From DASXTB01 sp036505615 (GTDB lineage Bacteria; Acidobacteriota; UBA6911; JACQSX01): a stretch of 12,734 nucleotides of DNA. The position numbers and the translations under genes were made by a program. This document shows, one piece after another, positions 6,963-12,734 of the stretch. The stretch is taken from positions 1 through 12,734 of the forward strand of contig DASXTB010000414.1 in assembly GCA_036505615.1 (NCBI GenBank), read 5' to 3'. Within the stretch, counting starts at the first letter, position 1. Every line of letters starts with the position of its first letter. The notes under the pieces are model-generated. The model saw only the letters and a list, made by a program, of their open reading frames with translations, searched no databases and was not told the DNA's origin.

Positions 6963-8711
6963 TCACCGCAGCGGGCTGACGGGTAGAGTGGTAAACTCGC
7001 CGGGCTTTGAGCCGAGCTGGATTGCTGTTCCGGCTACCGTTGCGCCGGAGGCCGTGACCGTGAGTGTCCCTTCAAACTCGCGCGTGTCTGCGGTGGGAAA
7101 TAGCTCCTGGATAAATTTGGCCAGATGGCCATTGGCAGGAAGCTGCTGAGTTACCTGGCCGCCGGTTACCGGATCTCCATTCTTATTCCTCAAAGTCAGA
7201 GTGAGCGTGGCGGGAAGGAAATTTGAAGTGATTGCCACCCCGGTGCTGAAATTTCCGGATGTACTTCTCGTGGCGGGAATAATAAATCCGGAGGTGGGGA
7301 GAACGACTCCGCCCACCCCGGCAATTCCCGATCCGGGGGCGGAAAATCGCAACACTCCACCGACGGCGTTGCTGCCGCTGAAGGTGAAGGCAATGACTCT
7401 GGCGGATCCGGCAATTAAATTTCCCTGACCGTCGGTGGTAAAAACCGCTCCTCCTTTCGGCGGGATCCTGAAAGCCGCTTTGCCCGAGGCCGGTTGCCCG
7501 TTAATTGAAACCGACAGCGGGTTGCCGTTGTCGTCAAAGAAAGTCACGCTGCCGTCGATCGACAAACTGAGCGGATTTGTCAGAAAGAGCGAAGAAATAA
7601 ACCCGCCTCCATTGCCGTATTGTGCGAAAAACAATTGCAAGTTTGTGGGTACAGGTTCAATAGGCACCACCGGCAGCGTTGTGAACTCTCCGGGGTTCGC
7701 TCCTAGCTGAAGCGCCGTGGCGGATATCTTTCCGTTCGGAGTTATCACGGTAACAACTAGCGTTCCCAGAAAATTTCGGGTGTCGGCTTTGGTAAATAAC
7801 TCATCTACAAACTTAGCCAGATGCCCGCCTGAAGGCAAAGTCAGGGAGGCGGACCCGAAATTTATTTCCACGCCGTCCAACCCCCGCAGCGACAACGCCA
7901 ACTGGAGCGGGATGGTTTGAGTGTTGGTAACGGCAATCCCGGTATTCAGGCCCCGGACAACGTTCCGCTCGATGGGAGTCATCAGCACCGAAAGTGGGAC
8001 ACTTTCTCCCACGCCGGCAATGCCCAGTCCTGGAGCCGAGAACCGTATCACTCCCGCCACCGGAACGCTGGCGCTCACTCGTGCCGAGCCAATCACGACG
8101 CTTCCCAGACCATCCGAGGTGAAGCTTGCCGTCCCAAGCGGCTTGATCGTGAAAGCGACCTTATCACTGGGAGGCTGAGTGTTGAACGAAACGGACAAGG
8201 GCAGCCCCTGATCGTCAAGAAGGCTCACGGATCCGTTGGCAATATCGGTTCCGGAGGGGTTGACAATCACTATTGAGGAGATGAAATTTCCGCCGTTGCC
8301 GAATTGAGCAAAGTAAATCGGCCCATTGATTGTCAGCGCGACCACGTTTGATGTGCCGCCGCCGGGTGCCGGGTTGGAGACAGTTACCGTCGCGGTGCCG
8401 GCAGCGACGATATCGGCAGCCGAAATTGACGCAGTCAGTTGTGTGCCGCTGACAAATGTGGTGGTTCGGCTGGAGCCGTTCCATTGCACAGCGGAAGCGT
8501 TGACGTAGTTGGTGCCGTTGACTGTGAGCGTGAAAGCGGGCCCTCCCGCTCCCACCGATGCGGGACTAATTCCCGTTATTGTCGGTACCGGGTTTGGGGC
8601 TTGTCCATGGACGAAATTGCTCAGGCTGAAAAAAAGGATAATGCAGAGTAGCCCACAGCCTGGGATTTTGGTATTTGGGCGCCAGCTGGAATGTTGGGAT
8701 CGGCAGCTCAT
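6963..8711 (-). CDS. Secreted IPT/TIG-domain protein with two duplicated beta domains
   Basis: 582 aa from ATG 8711. This start is chosen because GAGG (8720-8723) lies 8 nt upstream. The longer GTG start at 8744 lacks a ribosome site and would add 11 unlikely residues. A hydrophobic segment (CGLLCIILFFSLSNFVHG) is a signal peptide or anchor. Residues about 42-129 are an IPT/TIG Ig-like fold (PTITGISPASVGAGGPAFTL, the usual TIG opening). Two clearly homologous domains of about 220 residues follow, at about 132-351 and 360-582. Both have an FAQ[FY]GNGG opening, a D[DN]xGxPLSVS strand, RFSAPG[LS]GIAGVG, GHLAKFxxELF, and a final LGxxPGEFTTLPV. The whole is Gly/Ser/Thr-rich beta structure, so a surface adhesion or polysaccharide-binding role is plausible, but no function is known to me. 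It lies upstream of vapBC but is probably transcribed separately. Confidence 0.85.
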   Translation of the reverse strand: MSCRSQHSSWRPNTKIPGCGLLCIILFFSLSNFVHGQAPNPVPTITGISPASVGAGGPAFTLTVNGTNYVNASAVQWNGSSRTTTFVSGTQLTASISAADIVAAGTATVTVSNPAPGGGTSNVVALTINGPIYFAQFGNGGNFISSIVIVNPSGTDIANGSVSLLDDQGLPLSVSFNTQPPSDKVAFTIKPLGTASFTSDGLGSVVIGSARVSASVPVAGVIRFSAPGLGIAGVGESVPLSVLMTPIERNVVRGLNTGIAVTNTQTIPLQLALSLRGLDGVEINFGSASLTLPSGGHLAKFVDELFTKADTRNFLGTLVVTVITPNGKISATALQLGANPGEFTTLPVVPIEPVPTNLQLFFAQYGNGGGFISSLFLTNPLSLSIDGSVTFFDDNGNPLSVSINGQPASGKAAFRIPPKGGAVFTTDGQGNLIAGSARVIAFTFSGSNAVGGVLRFSAPGSGIAGVGGVVLPTSGFIIPATRSTSGNFSTGVAITSNFLPATLTLTLRNKNGDPVTGGQVTQQLPANGHLAKFIQELFPTADTREFEGTLTVTASGATVAGTAIQLGSKPGEFTTLPVSPLR

Positions 8712-8830
8712 TCTCAGAACCTCAAGCGAGAGAGGGATAGTCACCCAAACCGAGTCTCGTCTCGAAAGAATAGCTAACCCACCAAGGGAATCTCAACGGT
8801 TTTGTGGGAATGCGGCACTCAGTTATTCCG

Positions 8831-10099
8831 TCAGAGCTTCTTCACTCCGCTTCCGGAGACCATGAAGCCTATCGCCACCAATGCGAGCAGCGCACCAAGC
8901 GAAATAAGAGCCACCGAAGGCGTGAAGCGTGAGGCAAGAAAACCGCCTGCCAGATTTCCTAGAGGCATTCCACCGCGAAAAGCCAGCATAAAAATACTCA
9001 TCACCCGCCCGCGCATCTGTTCGGACGTGGCCAGTTGAACCAGTGAAGTGATCGACGCAAACAGCGCCATCAGGCAAACGCCCCCAAGAAACAACACCAG
9101 GTAACTAAGCGCCGCGATTCTGGACACCGCAAAGATGCCGAGGAACAGAGCCAGGATGACTTGTATTTGCAGCGTAAAAATCCCGCGCCGCCGCACGTGC
9201 CCCAAACCAGCAAATAGCAGCGCACCTGTAATGGCGCCGGCGCCTGAAGCCGACATCATGGTGGAGTAGCCGGTAGCCCCCATCTGAAAAACGTCGCGGG
9301 CAAAAACGGGCAGCAGCGTCAGCAGCGGAATGCCGCAAAACGTGCTGATAAAACCCAGCACAGTCAACTGCCAAAGAGCGCCCTGTTCTTTAACGAACGC
9401 AAAACCCTTGTTCATTCCCGCCAGGACTGATTCTTTTGTCTTCTCCGGTTTAAAGGTCGCTTGAATTGAATAGAGGCTAATGATGACGGCAATAAAGGAG
9501 AGGCCGTTAAGAAAAAAACAGAGCAACGCGCCTACCGAGGCCATGGCGACGGCGGCTAGAAGCGGTCCGACAACACGCGCCAGGTTGAATTGAATCGAGT
9601 TCAACGCAATCGCGTTAGGCACGTCGTCGCGCTTGACCAGCCCGGGGATCAACGCCTGGTATGCCGGGCCGCCAAAGGCTTGCGCCGTGCCCGCGGCAAA
9701 GACCAGAGTCAGGATGTGCCAGATACGCACCCACCCGAAATAGACCAGCGCCGTCAAAATGAAGGCGCTGGCCATCTGCACGTATTGAGAGGTCAGCAAC
9801 TGCTTGCGCCGGTCGATGCGATCCGCCGTGACGCCTCCAACCAGCGTGAACAAGAGAATCGGAAGATCGCCGCAAAAGCCGGTCAGCCCAAGGTAGAAAG
9901 CTGAACCAGTCAGGTTTAAGACCAGCCAGGACTGGGCTACCATCTGCATCCAGGTGCCTGTGGTGGAAGTAAAAGCGCCCAGCCACATCAGCCTGAAGTC
10001 AGAGTAACGAAATGCCTGGAACGTGCGGGACAAAGAAAGCGCCTTCGCTTTTTCCACACGTACTTCAGACACCGCAGTAGTCGTATCCATTGGCACCAT
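8831..10099 (-). CDS. Major facilitator superfamily exporter (MFS_3/EntS-like)
   Basis: 422 aa, the normal length for a 12-helix MFS carrier. Residues 25-60 (RTFQAFRYSDFRLMWLGAFTSTTGTWMQMVAQSWLV) are the typical opening of the MFS_3 group, which includes the enterobactin exporter EntS and macrolide-type pumps. The loop between helices 2 and 3 carries motif A as GGVTADRIDRRKQL (88-101). A matching loop in the second half is GLGHVRRRGIFTLQ. The protein ends after helix 12 with a short KKL tail. It should be an inner-membrane, proton-driven exporter, and the substrate cannot be read from sequence. There is no siderophore or antibiotic gene nearby to hint at one. The start at ATG 10099 lacks a clear ribosome site, and ATG 10090 three codons later is an alternative. 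It lies downstream of the amidohydrolase gene across a 105-bp gap that holds a heptamer array. Confidence 0.9.
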   Translation of the reverse strand: MVPMDTTTAVSEVRVEKAKALSLSRTFQAFRYSDFRLMWLGAFTSTTGTWMQMVAQSWLVLNLTGSAFYLGLTGFCGDLPILLFTLVGGVTADRIDRRKQLLTSQYVQMASAFILTALVYFGWVRIWHILTLVFAAGTAQAFGGPAYQALIPGLVKRDDVPNAIALNSIQFNLARVVGPLLAAVAMASVGALLCFFLNGLSFIAVIISLYSIQATFKPEKTKESVLAGMNKGFAFVKEQGALWQLTVLGFISTFCGIPLLTLLPVFARDVFQMGATGYSTMMSASGAGAITGALLFAGLGHVRRRGIFTLQIQVILALFLGIFAVSRIAALSYLVLFLGGVCLMALFASITSLVQLATSEQMRGRVMSIFMLAFRGGMPLGNLAGGFLASRFTPSVALISLGALLALVAIGFMVSGSGVKKL

Positions 10100-10164
10100 T
10101 ATATTGTGACACGGACGACACGGTGAAGGCGGAATGGGAGGAAAATCGTTAGATCGCTACCACT

Positions 10165-10199
10165 GACGACGGACGACTGACAACGGACCATGGACCACG
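10165..10199. repeat. Five-unit heptamer array between amidohydrolase and MFS genes
   Basis: In strict 7-nt register the units are GACGACG, GACGACT, GACAACG, GACCATG and GACCACG. The array is bracketed by an 8-bp direct repeat GATCGCTA (10152-10159 and 10200-10207). The second copy runs into the amidohydrolase stop codon. No coding role is apparent. Confidence 0.7.
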
Positions 10200-10204
10200 G
10201 ATCG

Positions 10205-11335
10205 CTATTTCATCCCCGGAATTAGTCTCTGCGCGTTCTCCAGGTAGAACTTCTTCAGCACGGCGGCGGGCAAATTGATCGCGTTTACCTTCCAGTTTCC
10301 CTGGATGGGAGAAGGATGGTCCATGTTGCGAGCTGACGTTTCAAAAAACTTCCAGTGTGTGTCGAAAAAAGCCTTGGCGTCAGAGTCGGTCCGCTTGCCC
10401 GGCATGGGAACGCCGAGATCGATGTTGTCCGGACCGTATACGACATCGCTGCCAAACAAGATACGGTCTTGATACTTGAGGAAAAAATCTCGCAGCCTCA
10501 CCGGGTCGTGCCGGCCAATTTCACCCACGCGCGCCGCGGTGTCAAGATTGAAGTTGGAACAACGCTCCAGCACGGCGGCCACGTAACGGTAGTTTTCAGG
10601 GTTATTCCCAAAGTGAACGCCCACGAAAGTTGTCTCGGGATGCCGCAGCAGCACGTTGACCATCTGAGCCAGCAGTTCCTCGCGCGCCGGAAATTGATCC
10701 CCGTAGAAGCTCCATTCCGGATGTACGCTCAATTCCGCGTAGCGCTCATTGTCTGGAGTCGGGGGTCGAAAAAAAGCGGCCGGGTCGCCAATATGGAACC
10801 ACACAGGGAATCCCAATTCACCGCACTTGGCCCAGACCGCGTCAAAGCGCGGATCGTCAAAGCGGATCAACCTGCCGTTGGTGTCTTTGTAGGCCAGCCC
10901 CAGAGACTTGAAAACTTTCAGCCCACTTGCGCCGGCGCGAGACGCTTCCTCCAGATTGGCCATCGCTATCTTGGAAAATTGCGGGTCATTTACCTTGGAA
11001 GAATCTATATTGGTGAACACGACGATGCGGCCAGGCGCGATCTTTTTGTAGAGCGCGATTCGATTCTTCAAAGCCGTGCCAAACCCGCCGTTCAGATCCA
11101 CGGCCTTTATGATGCCGTTTTCGTCCATGATCTGAACAGCGCGGCGTACTGTGGCCTCAGAAACCGGCTTCAGGTCCGGTGGGAACGGCAAAAAGTGCGT
11201 GTGTGTGTCGATCACCTGTCGCTTCGCCTGCGGCAGCGCTGAACCGCGGATCGGCGGAATCAAGGCGAAGAACGATACAAACATTAGCAAGGTGACCATG
11301 ATTCTCATTCTTGATACCTGAAAAAATCGGTGCAT
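10205..11335 (-). CDS. Secreted amidohydrolase-2 family metal-dependent hydrolase
   Basis: 376 aa. This is a TIM-barrel amidohydrolase of the ACMSD-like group (amidohydrolase_2). Metal and catalytic residues appear in order: H45 and H47 in VIDTHTHF, K140 in GLKVFK, H181 in WFHIGDP, H241 in GVHFGNN, and D297 in LFGSDV. Members hydrolyse or decarboxylate small cyclic or aromatic substrates, and the substrate here is not predictable. An N-terminal hydrophobic stretch (MVTLLMFVSFFALIPPIRG) is a signal peptide, so it acts in the periplasm or outside, which is notable for this family. The C-terminal region (HWKFFETSARNMDHPSPIQGNW, then LPAAVLKKFYLENAQRLIPG) matches the end of full-length members. 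The start is uncertain: ATG 11335 has no ribosome site, while ATG 11308 has AGG 8 nt upstream and still keeps the signal peptide. Confidence 0.88.
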   Translation of the reverse strand: MHRFFQVSRMRIMVTLLMFVSFFALIPPIRGSALPQAKRQVIDTHTHFLPFPPDLKPVSEATVRRAVQIMDENGIIKAVDLNGGFGTALKNRIALYKKIAPGRIVVFTNIDSSKVNDPQFSKIAMANLEEASRAGASGLKVFKSLGLAYKDTNGRLIRFDDPRFDAVWAKCGELGFPVWFHIGDPAAFFRPPTPDNERYAELSVHPEWSFYGDQFPAREELLAQMVNVLLRHPETTFVGVHFGNNPENYRYVAAVLERCSNFNLDTAARVGEIGRHDPVRLRDFFLKYQDRILFGSDVVYGPDNIDLGVPMPGKRTDSDAKAFFDTHWKFFETSARNMDHPSPIQGNWKVNAINLPAAVLKKFYLENAQRLIPGMK

Positions 11336-11417
11336 GTTACAGGGTTAATAAAATTCCCAGTGTTTCCTGTAATGCTAATCGTCAGTTTCTTTGCCGCGCG
11401 TAACGATTCTTGCTTTA

Positions 11418-11436
11418 GACTCCGCTAGGCGGGGTC
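11418..11436. repeat. Palindrome GACTCCGC/GCGGGGTC
   Basis: An 8-bp stem with one G-T pair and a TAG loop. It is the first of several stem-loops in the 445-bp gene-free gap between the CBM9-like and amidohydrolase genes. No T-run follows. Confidence 0.45.
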
Positions 11437-11447
11437 AAAGAGAGTAG

Positions 11448-11483
11448 CCGGGGGAAGAGCGCATTTTTTGCGCGGCGCCCCGG
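11448..11483. repeat. Nested stem-loop palindromic element
   Basis: The outer stem is CCGGGG (11448-11453) with CCCCGG (11478-11483). The inner stem is GCGCA (11459-11463) with TGCGC (11469-11473), closing a T-rich loop. The two stems are joined by symmetric unpaired bases, so the whole 36 nt can fold. It resembles REP-like palindromic units and is upstream of the amidohydrolase start by about 110 bp. A smaller TGTAG/CTACA hairpin follows at 11512-11526. Confidence 0.5.
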
Positions 11484-11590
11484 TCGACAACCCATATTGA
11501 CCTCCGCGCCCTGTAGGGGTGCTACAAGATTTCTCCATGATTGATCCGAGACGGGTCTTGCACAAAAGAAGTATTTCTGCGATTCCTATC

Positions 11591-11754
11591 GCACCCCTTC
11601 GGGGTGCACGCCATTGGTGAATAGCGCACGCCGCGGGCGCCGCGCAAAAGGCGCGCTCTGGCCCCGGCTATTCTATGTGACGCCTTGGGCGTCTCGAGTC
11701 TGCTGTTTGCAGCCGTCCCTGGTGTATCTGGCTGCGGCCCCGCCGCGCTAGGTC
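11591..11754 (+). repeat. Dispersed intergenic repeat, copy B
   Basis: This matches positions 1-145 (copy A) in the same orientation. It starts with a 7-bp hairpin GCACCCC/GGGGTGC (11591-11607). Then come the shared 18-mer (11643-11660), the GACGCC/GGCGTC hairpin (11679-11693), and the terminal GCCGCGCTAGGTC (11742-11754). It ends 27 bp from the 3' end of the CBM9-like gene. Internal parts differ by substitutions and small indels, while the hairpin stems stay intact. Confidence 0.75.
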
Positions 11755-11781
11755 GCAGTGATTCTTGTTTTTTCGCGGTCG

Positions 11782-12690
11782 CTACGGAAAAACAATCTCC
11801 CCAAACATCTTCGGCACGTGGAAATTATTGGTAAGTGTGGGCGACCACGCTAGAAGAGCCGGCGTCGGCTTCTTTTCGATTCGGTAGAGGTTCAACCGCC
11901 AGCGATCTCCTGCTTGCGGGGGGATGTGCGGAGCCGGGATGACATCCTCCAACGGAAGTGCAATTTCGCACGTCCACTCCTTGTCTCCGCCCTTGCCGTC
12001 TACGGTCCCGTCGACTTGTACTGCCCACTGAAGCTTTTCGCTGTTCCAGCTCTCATAGTGCAGCGGTTTTCGAATGTCCAGGAGAAAAATGTCCAGCATT
12101 GTCCCCAGAGGATTTACTTCTAGTTCGATGTAGCTTGGCTGCGTCGGATCGGCCTGCAGGAAGACTTCCACCACTTCTTCTTCCCAAAGGTGCTGATCTC
12201 TCTGTTTCATCGTGGCCCAAATGTTCTCATCCTGGCATCGGAACGCGAAATATAGGAACCTATCATCAAACAGCATCCTGGCTTCAGTCTTGTAGGAAGC
12301 CGGAGAGCCATCTCGATTATTGACCAGATTCACCGCGGCAGCCTGCATCCAGGAAGGATCATCCAGCTTTCCATCCACTCGAATCGGTACCGCCGTTCGT
12401 GAAATTTCGTACACAGGCCTGGTGAGGGGAGCCGGCAGTTGGCTGACGGCAGGAATCAGGAGGCAGACGGCAGGAGGCAGGAGGCAGGAGGCAGACGGCA
12501 GGAGGCAGGCAGCAGGAAGCAGGAGGCAGGCGGCAGGAGGCAGGAGGCGGCGAGCAGAAAGCAGAAGGCGGAAGGCAGAAAGCAGGAGGCGGGAAGCAGG
12601 AGGCAGGAGGCGGGAGGCAGGGGACAGGCAGTGGAGTATTTTCGTGCTTGAGAAAGCTGCGATTTCTTGGAGTTTTCTTAGTGCAAGCAT
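11782..12690 (-). CDS. CBM9-like (DOMON-type) carbohydrate-binding protein with a repeat-derived N-terminus
   Basis: 302 aa. Residues about 95-302 are a complete carbohydrate-binding module family 9-like beta sandwich. It has VDGKLDDPSWMQA (105-117), LYFAFRCQDENIWA (146-159), DQHLWEEEVVEVFLQAD (165-181), YIELEVNPLGTMLD (187-200), GDRWRLNLYRIE (261-272) and a closing MFGEIVF. Such domains occur alone or fused to glycoside hydrolases and bind sugars or heme-like ligands. Residues about 19-86 are quite different: a period-7 Leu/Pro/Ala/Ser/Cys stretch (LLPPAS variants) encoded by a heptanucleotide array. ATG 12690 has AAGGA (12695-12699) 4 nt upstream, so translation through the array is credible. 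The hydrophobic repeat stands where a signal peptide would be expected. The alternative is that translation begins after the array at a non-ATG codon, for example the GTG of RPVYEIS. Confidence 0.75.
   Translation of the reverse strand: MLALRKLQEIAAFSSTKILHCLSPASRLLPPASRLLLSAFRLLLSARRLLPPAACLLLPAACLLPSASCLLPPAVCLLIPAVSQLPAPLTRPVYEISRTAVPIRVDGKLDDPSWMQAAAVNLVNNRDGSPASYKTEARMLFDDRFLYFAFRCQDENIWATMKQRDQHLWEEEVVEVFLQADPTQPSYIELEVNPLGTMLDIFLLDIRKPLHYESWNSEKLQWAVQVDGTVDGKGGDKEWTCEIALPLEDVIPAPHIPPQAGDRWRLNLYRIEKKPTPALLAWSPTLTNNFHVPKMFGEIVFP
12431..12633. repeat. About 29-unit heptanucleotide array inside the CBM9-like ORF
   Basis: The consensus is GGAGGCA on the plus strand (TGCCTCC on the coding strand). 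Twenty-nine consecutive 7-nt units can be laid out from 12431 without a single insertion or deletion. Variation is only by substitution (GACGGCA, GGAAGCA, GAAAGCA, GGAGGCG and others), and the first and last two units are the most degenerate. All three coding-strand frames of the consensus are stop-free and give circular versions of the same CLLPPAS peptide. Confidence 0.9.
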
Positions 12691-12734
12691 TTTTTCCTTA
12701 GCTCTCAGCTCTGCCTTCCACTGTTCTGCTTCCT
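12691..12734. other. Upstream edge of the CBM9-like gene
   Basis: It contains the AAGGA ribosome site (12695-12699, minus strand). It then has pyrimidine-rich text with TCTGCCT/TCTGCTT words (12710-12716, 12725-12731) that look like degenerate array units in the opposite orientation. The window ends before any promoter can be identified. Confidence 0.35.

Noticed and set aside
12431..12633. CRISPR array
   Set aside because: The units are 7 nt, contiguous and without spacers, and no cas genes are present.
12439..12651. Plus-strand GRRQEAG-repeat ORF
   Set aside because: It is only the translation of the heptamer array in the other direction and has no flanking coding sequence.
1210..12690. 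One long minus-strand operon
   Set aside because: Gaps of 100-450 bp filled with repeats and hairpins separate most genes. Only vapB-vapC and possibly the LolA-like and propeller genes look co-transcribed.

Overview
The window looks like accessory chromosome from an Acidobacteriota-type soil or sediment bacterium. This is inferred from style, not from a marker gene. The signs are secreted Asp-box beta-propellers, an IPT/TIG protein with duplicated beta domains, a LolA-like periplasmic protein, a divergent chlorite-dismutase-family protein, and intergenic gaps full of short degenerate repeats and palindromes. There is no rRNA, tRNA, CRISPR array, integrase or transposase that I can see.

Layout. 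Positions 1-290 hold a dispersed repeat (copy A), a 9-nt tandem phrase and a possible promoter. They lead into the only plus-strand gene, a heme-binding chlorite-dismutase/HemQ-superfamily protein (291-1013). It converges on the minus-strand genes across a gap with a 7-nt tandem repeat and two perfect hairpins. On the minus strand, from low to high coordinates, are: a small secreted protein made of about 17 GEKLExx heptads (1210-1656); a 1041-residue secreted Asp-box/sortilin-like propeller (2007-5132); a LolA-like periplasmic protein (5265-6044); a possible 41-aa ORF coupled to a vapBC toxin-antitoxin pair (6114-6887); an IPT/TIG protein with an internal duplication (6963-8711); an MFS exporter (8831-10099); a secreted amidohydrolase-2 protein (10205-11335); and a CBM9-like protein (11782-12690). 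The 445-bp gap at 11336-11781 is a mosaic of palindromes ending in repeat copy B.

How the genes work together. Most products carry export signals, so the theme is envelope and extracellular function. The LolA-like gene lies 132 bp upstream of the propeller gene on the same strand, and these two could be co-transcribed. VapB and VapC overlap by 4 nt and form a standard type II module. The other genes are separated by 100-450 bp gaps and are probably independent units. I see no single multi-gene pathway.

The most unusual feature is a roughly 29-unit heptanucleotide array (12431-12633) lying in frame inside the N-terminal part of the CBM9-like ORF. There it encodes a Leu/Pro/Ala-rich hydrophobic segment of period 7. 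Shorter heptamer arrays of different sequence occur in two other gaps (1014-1038 and 10165-10199). This resembles the heptamer STRR repeats known from cyanobacteria, but one array here has become coding.
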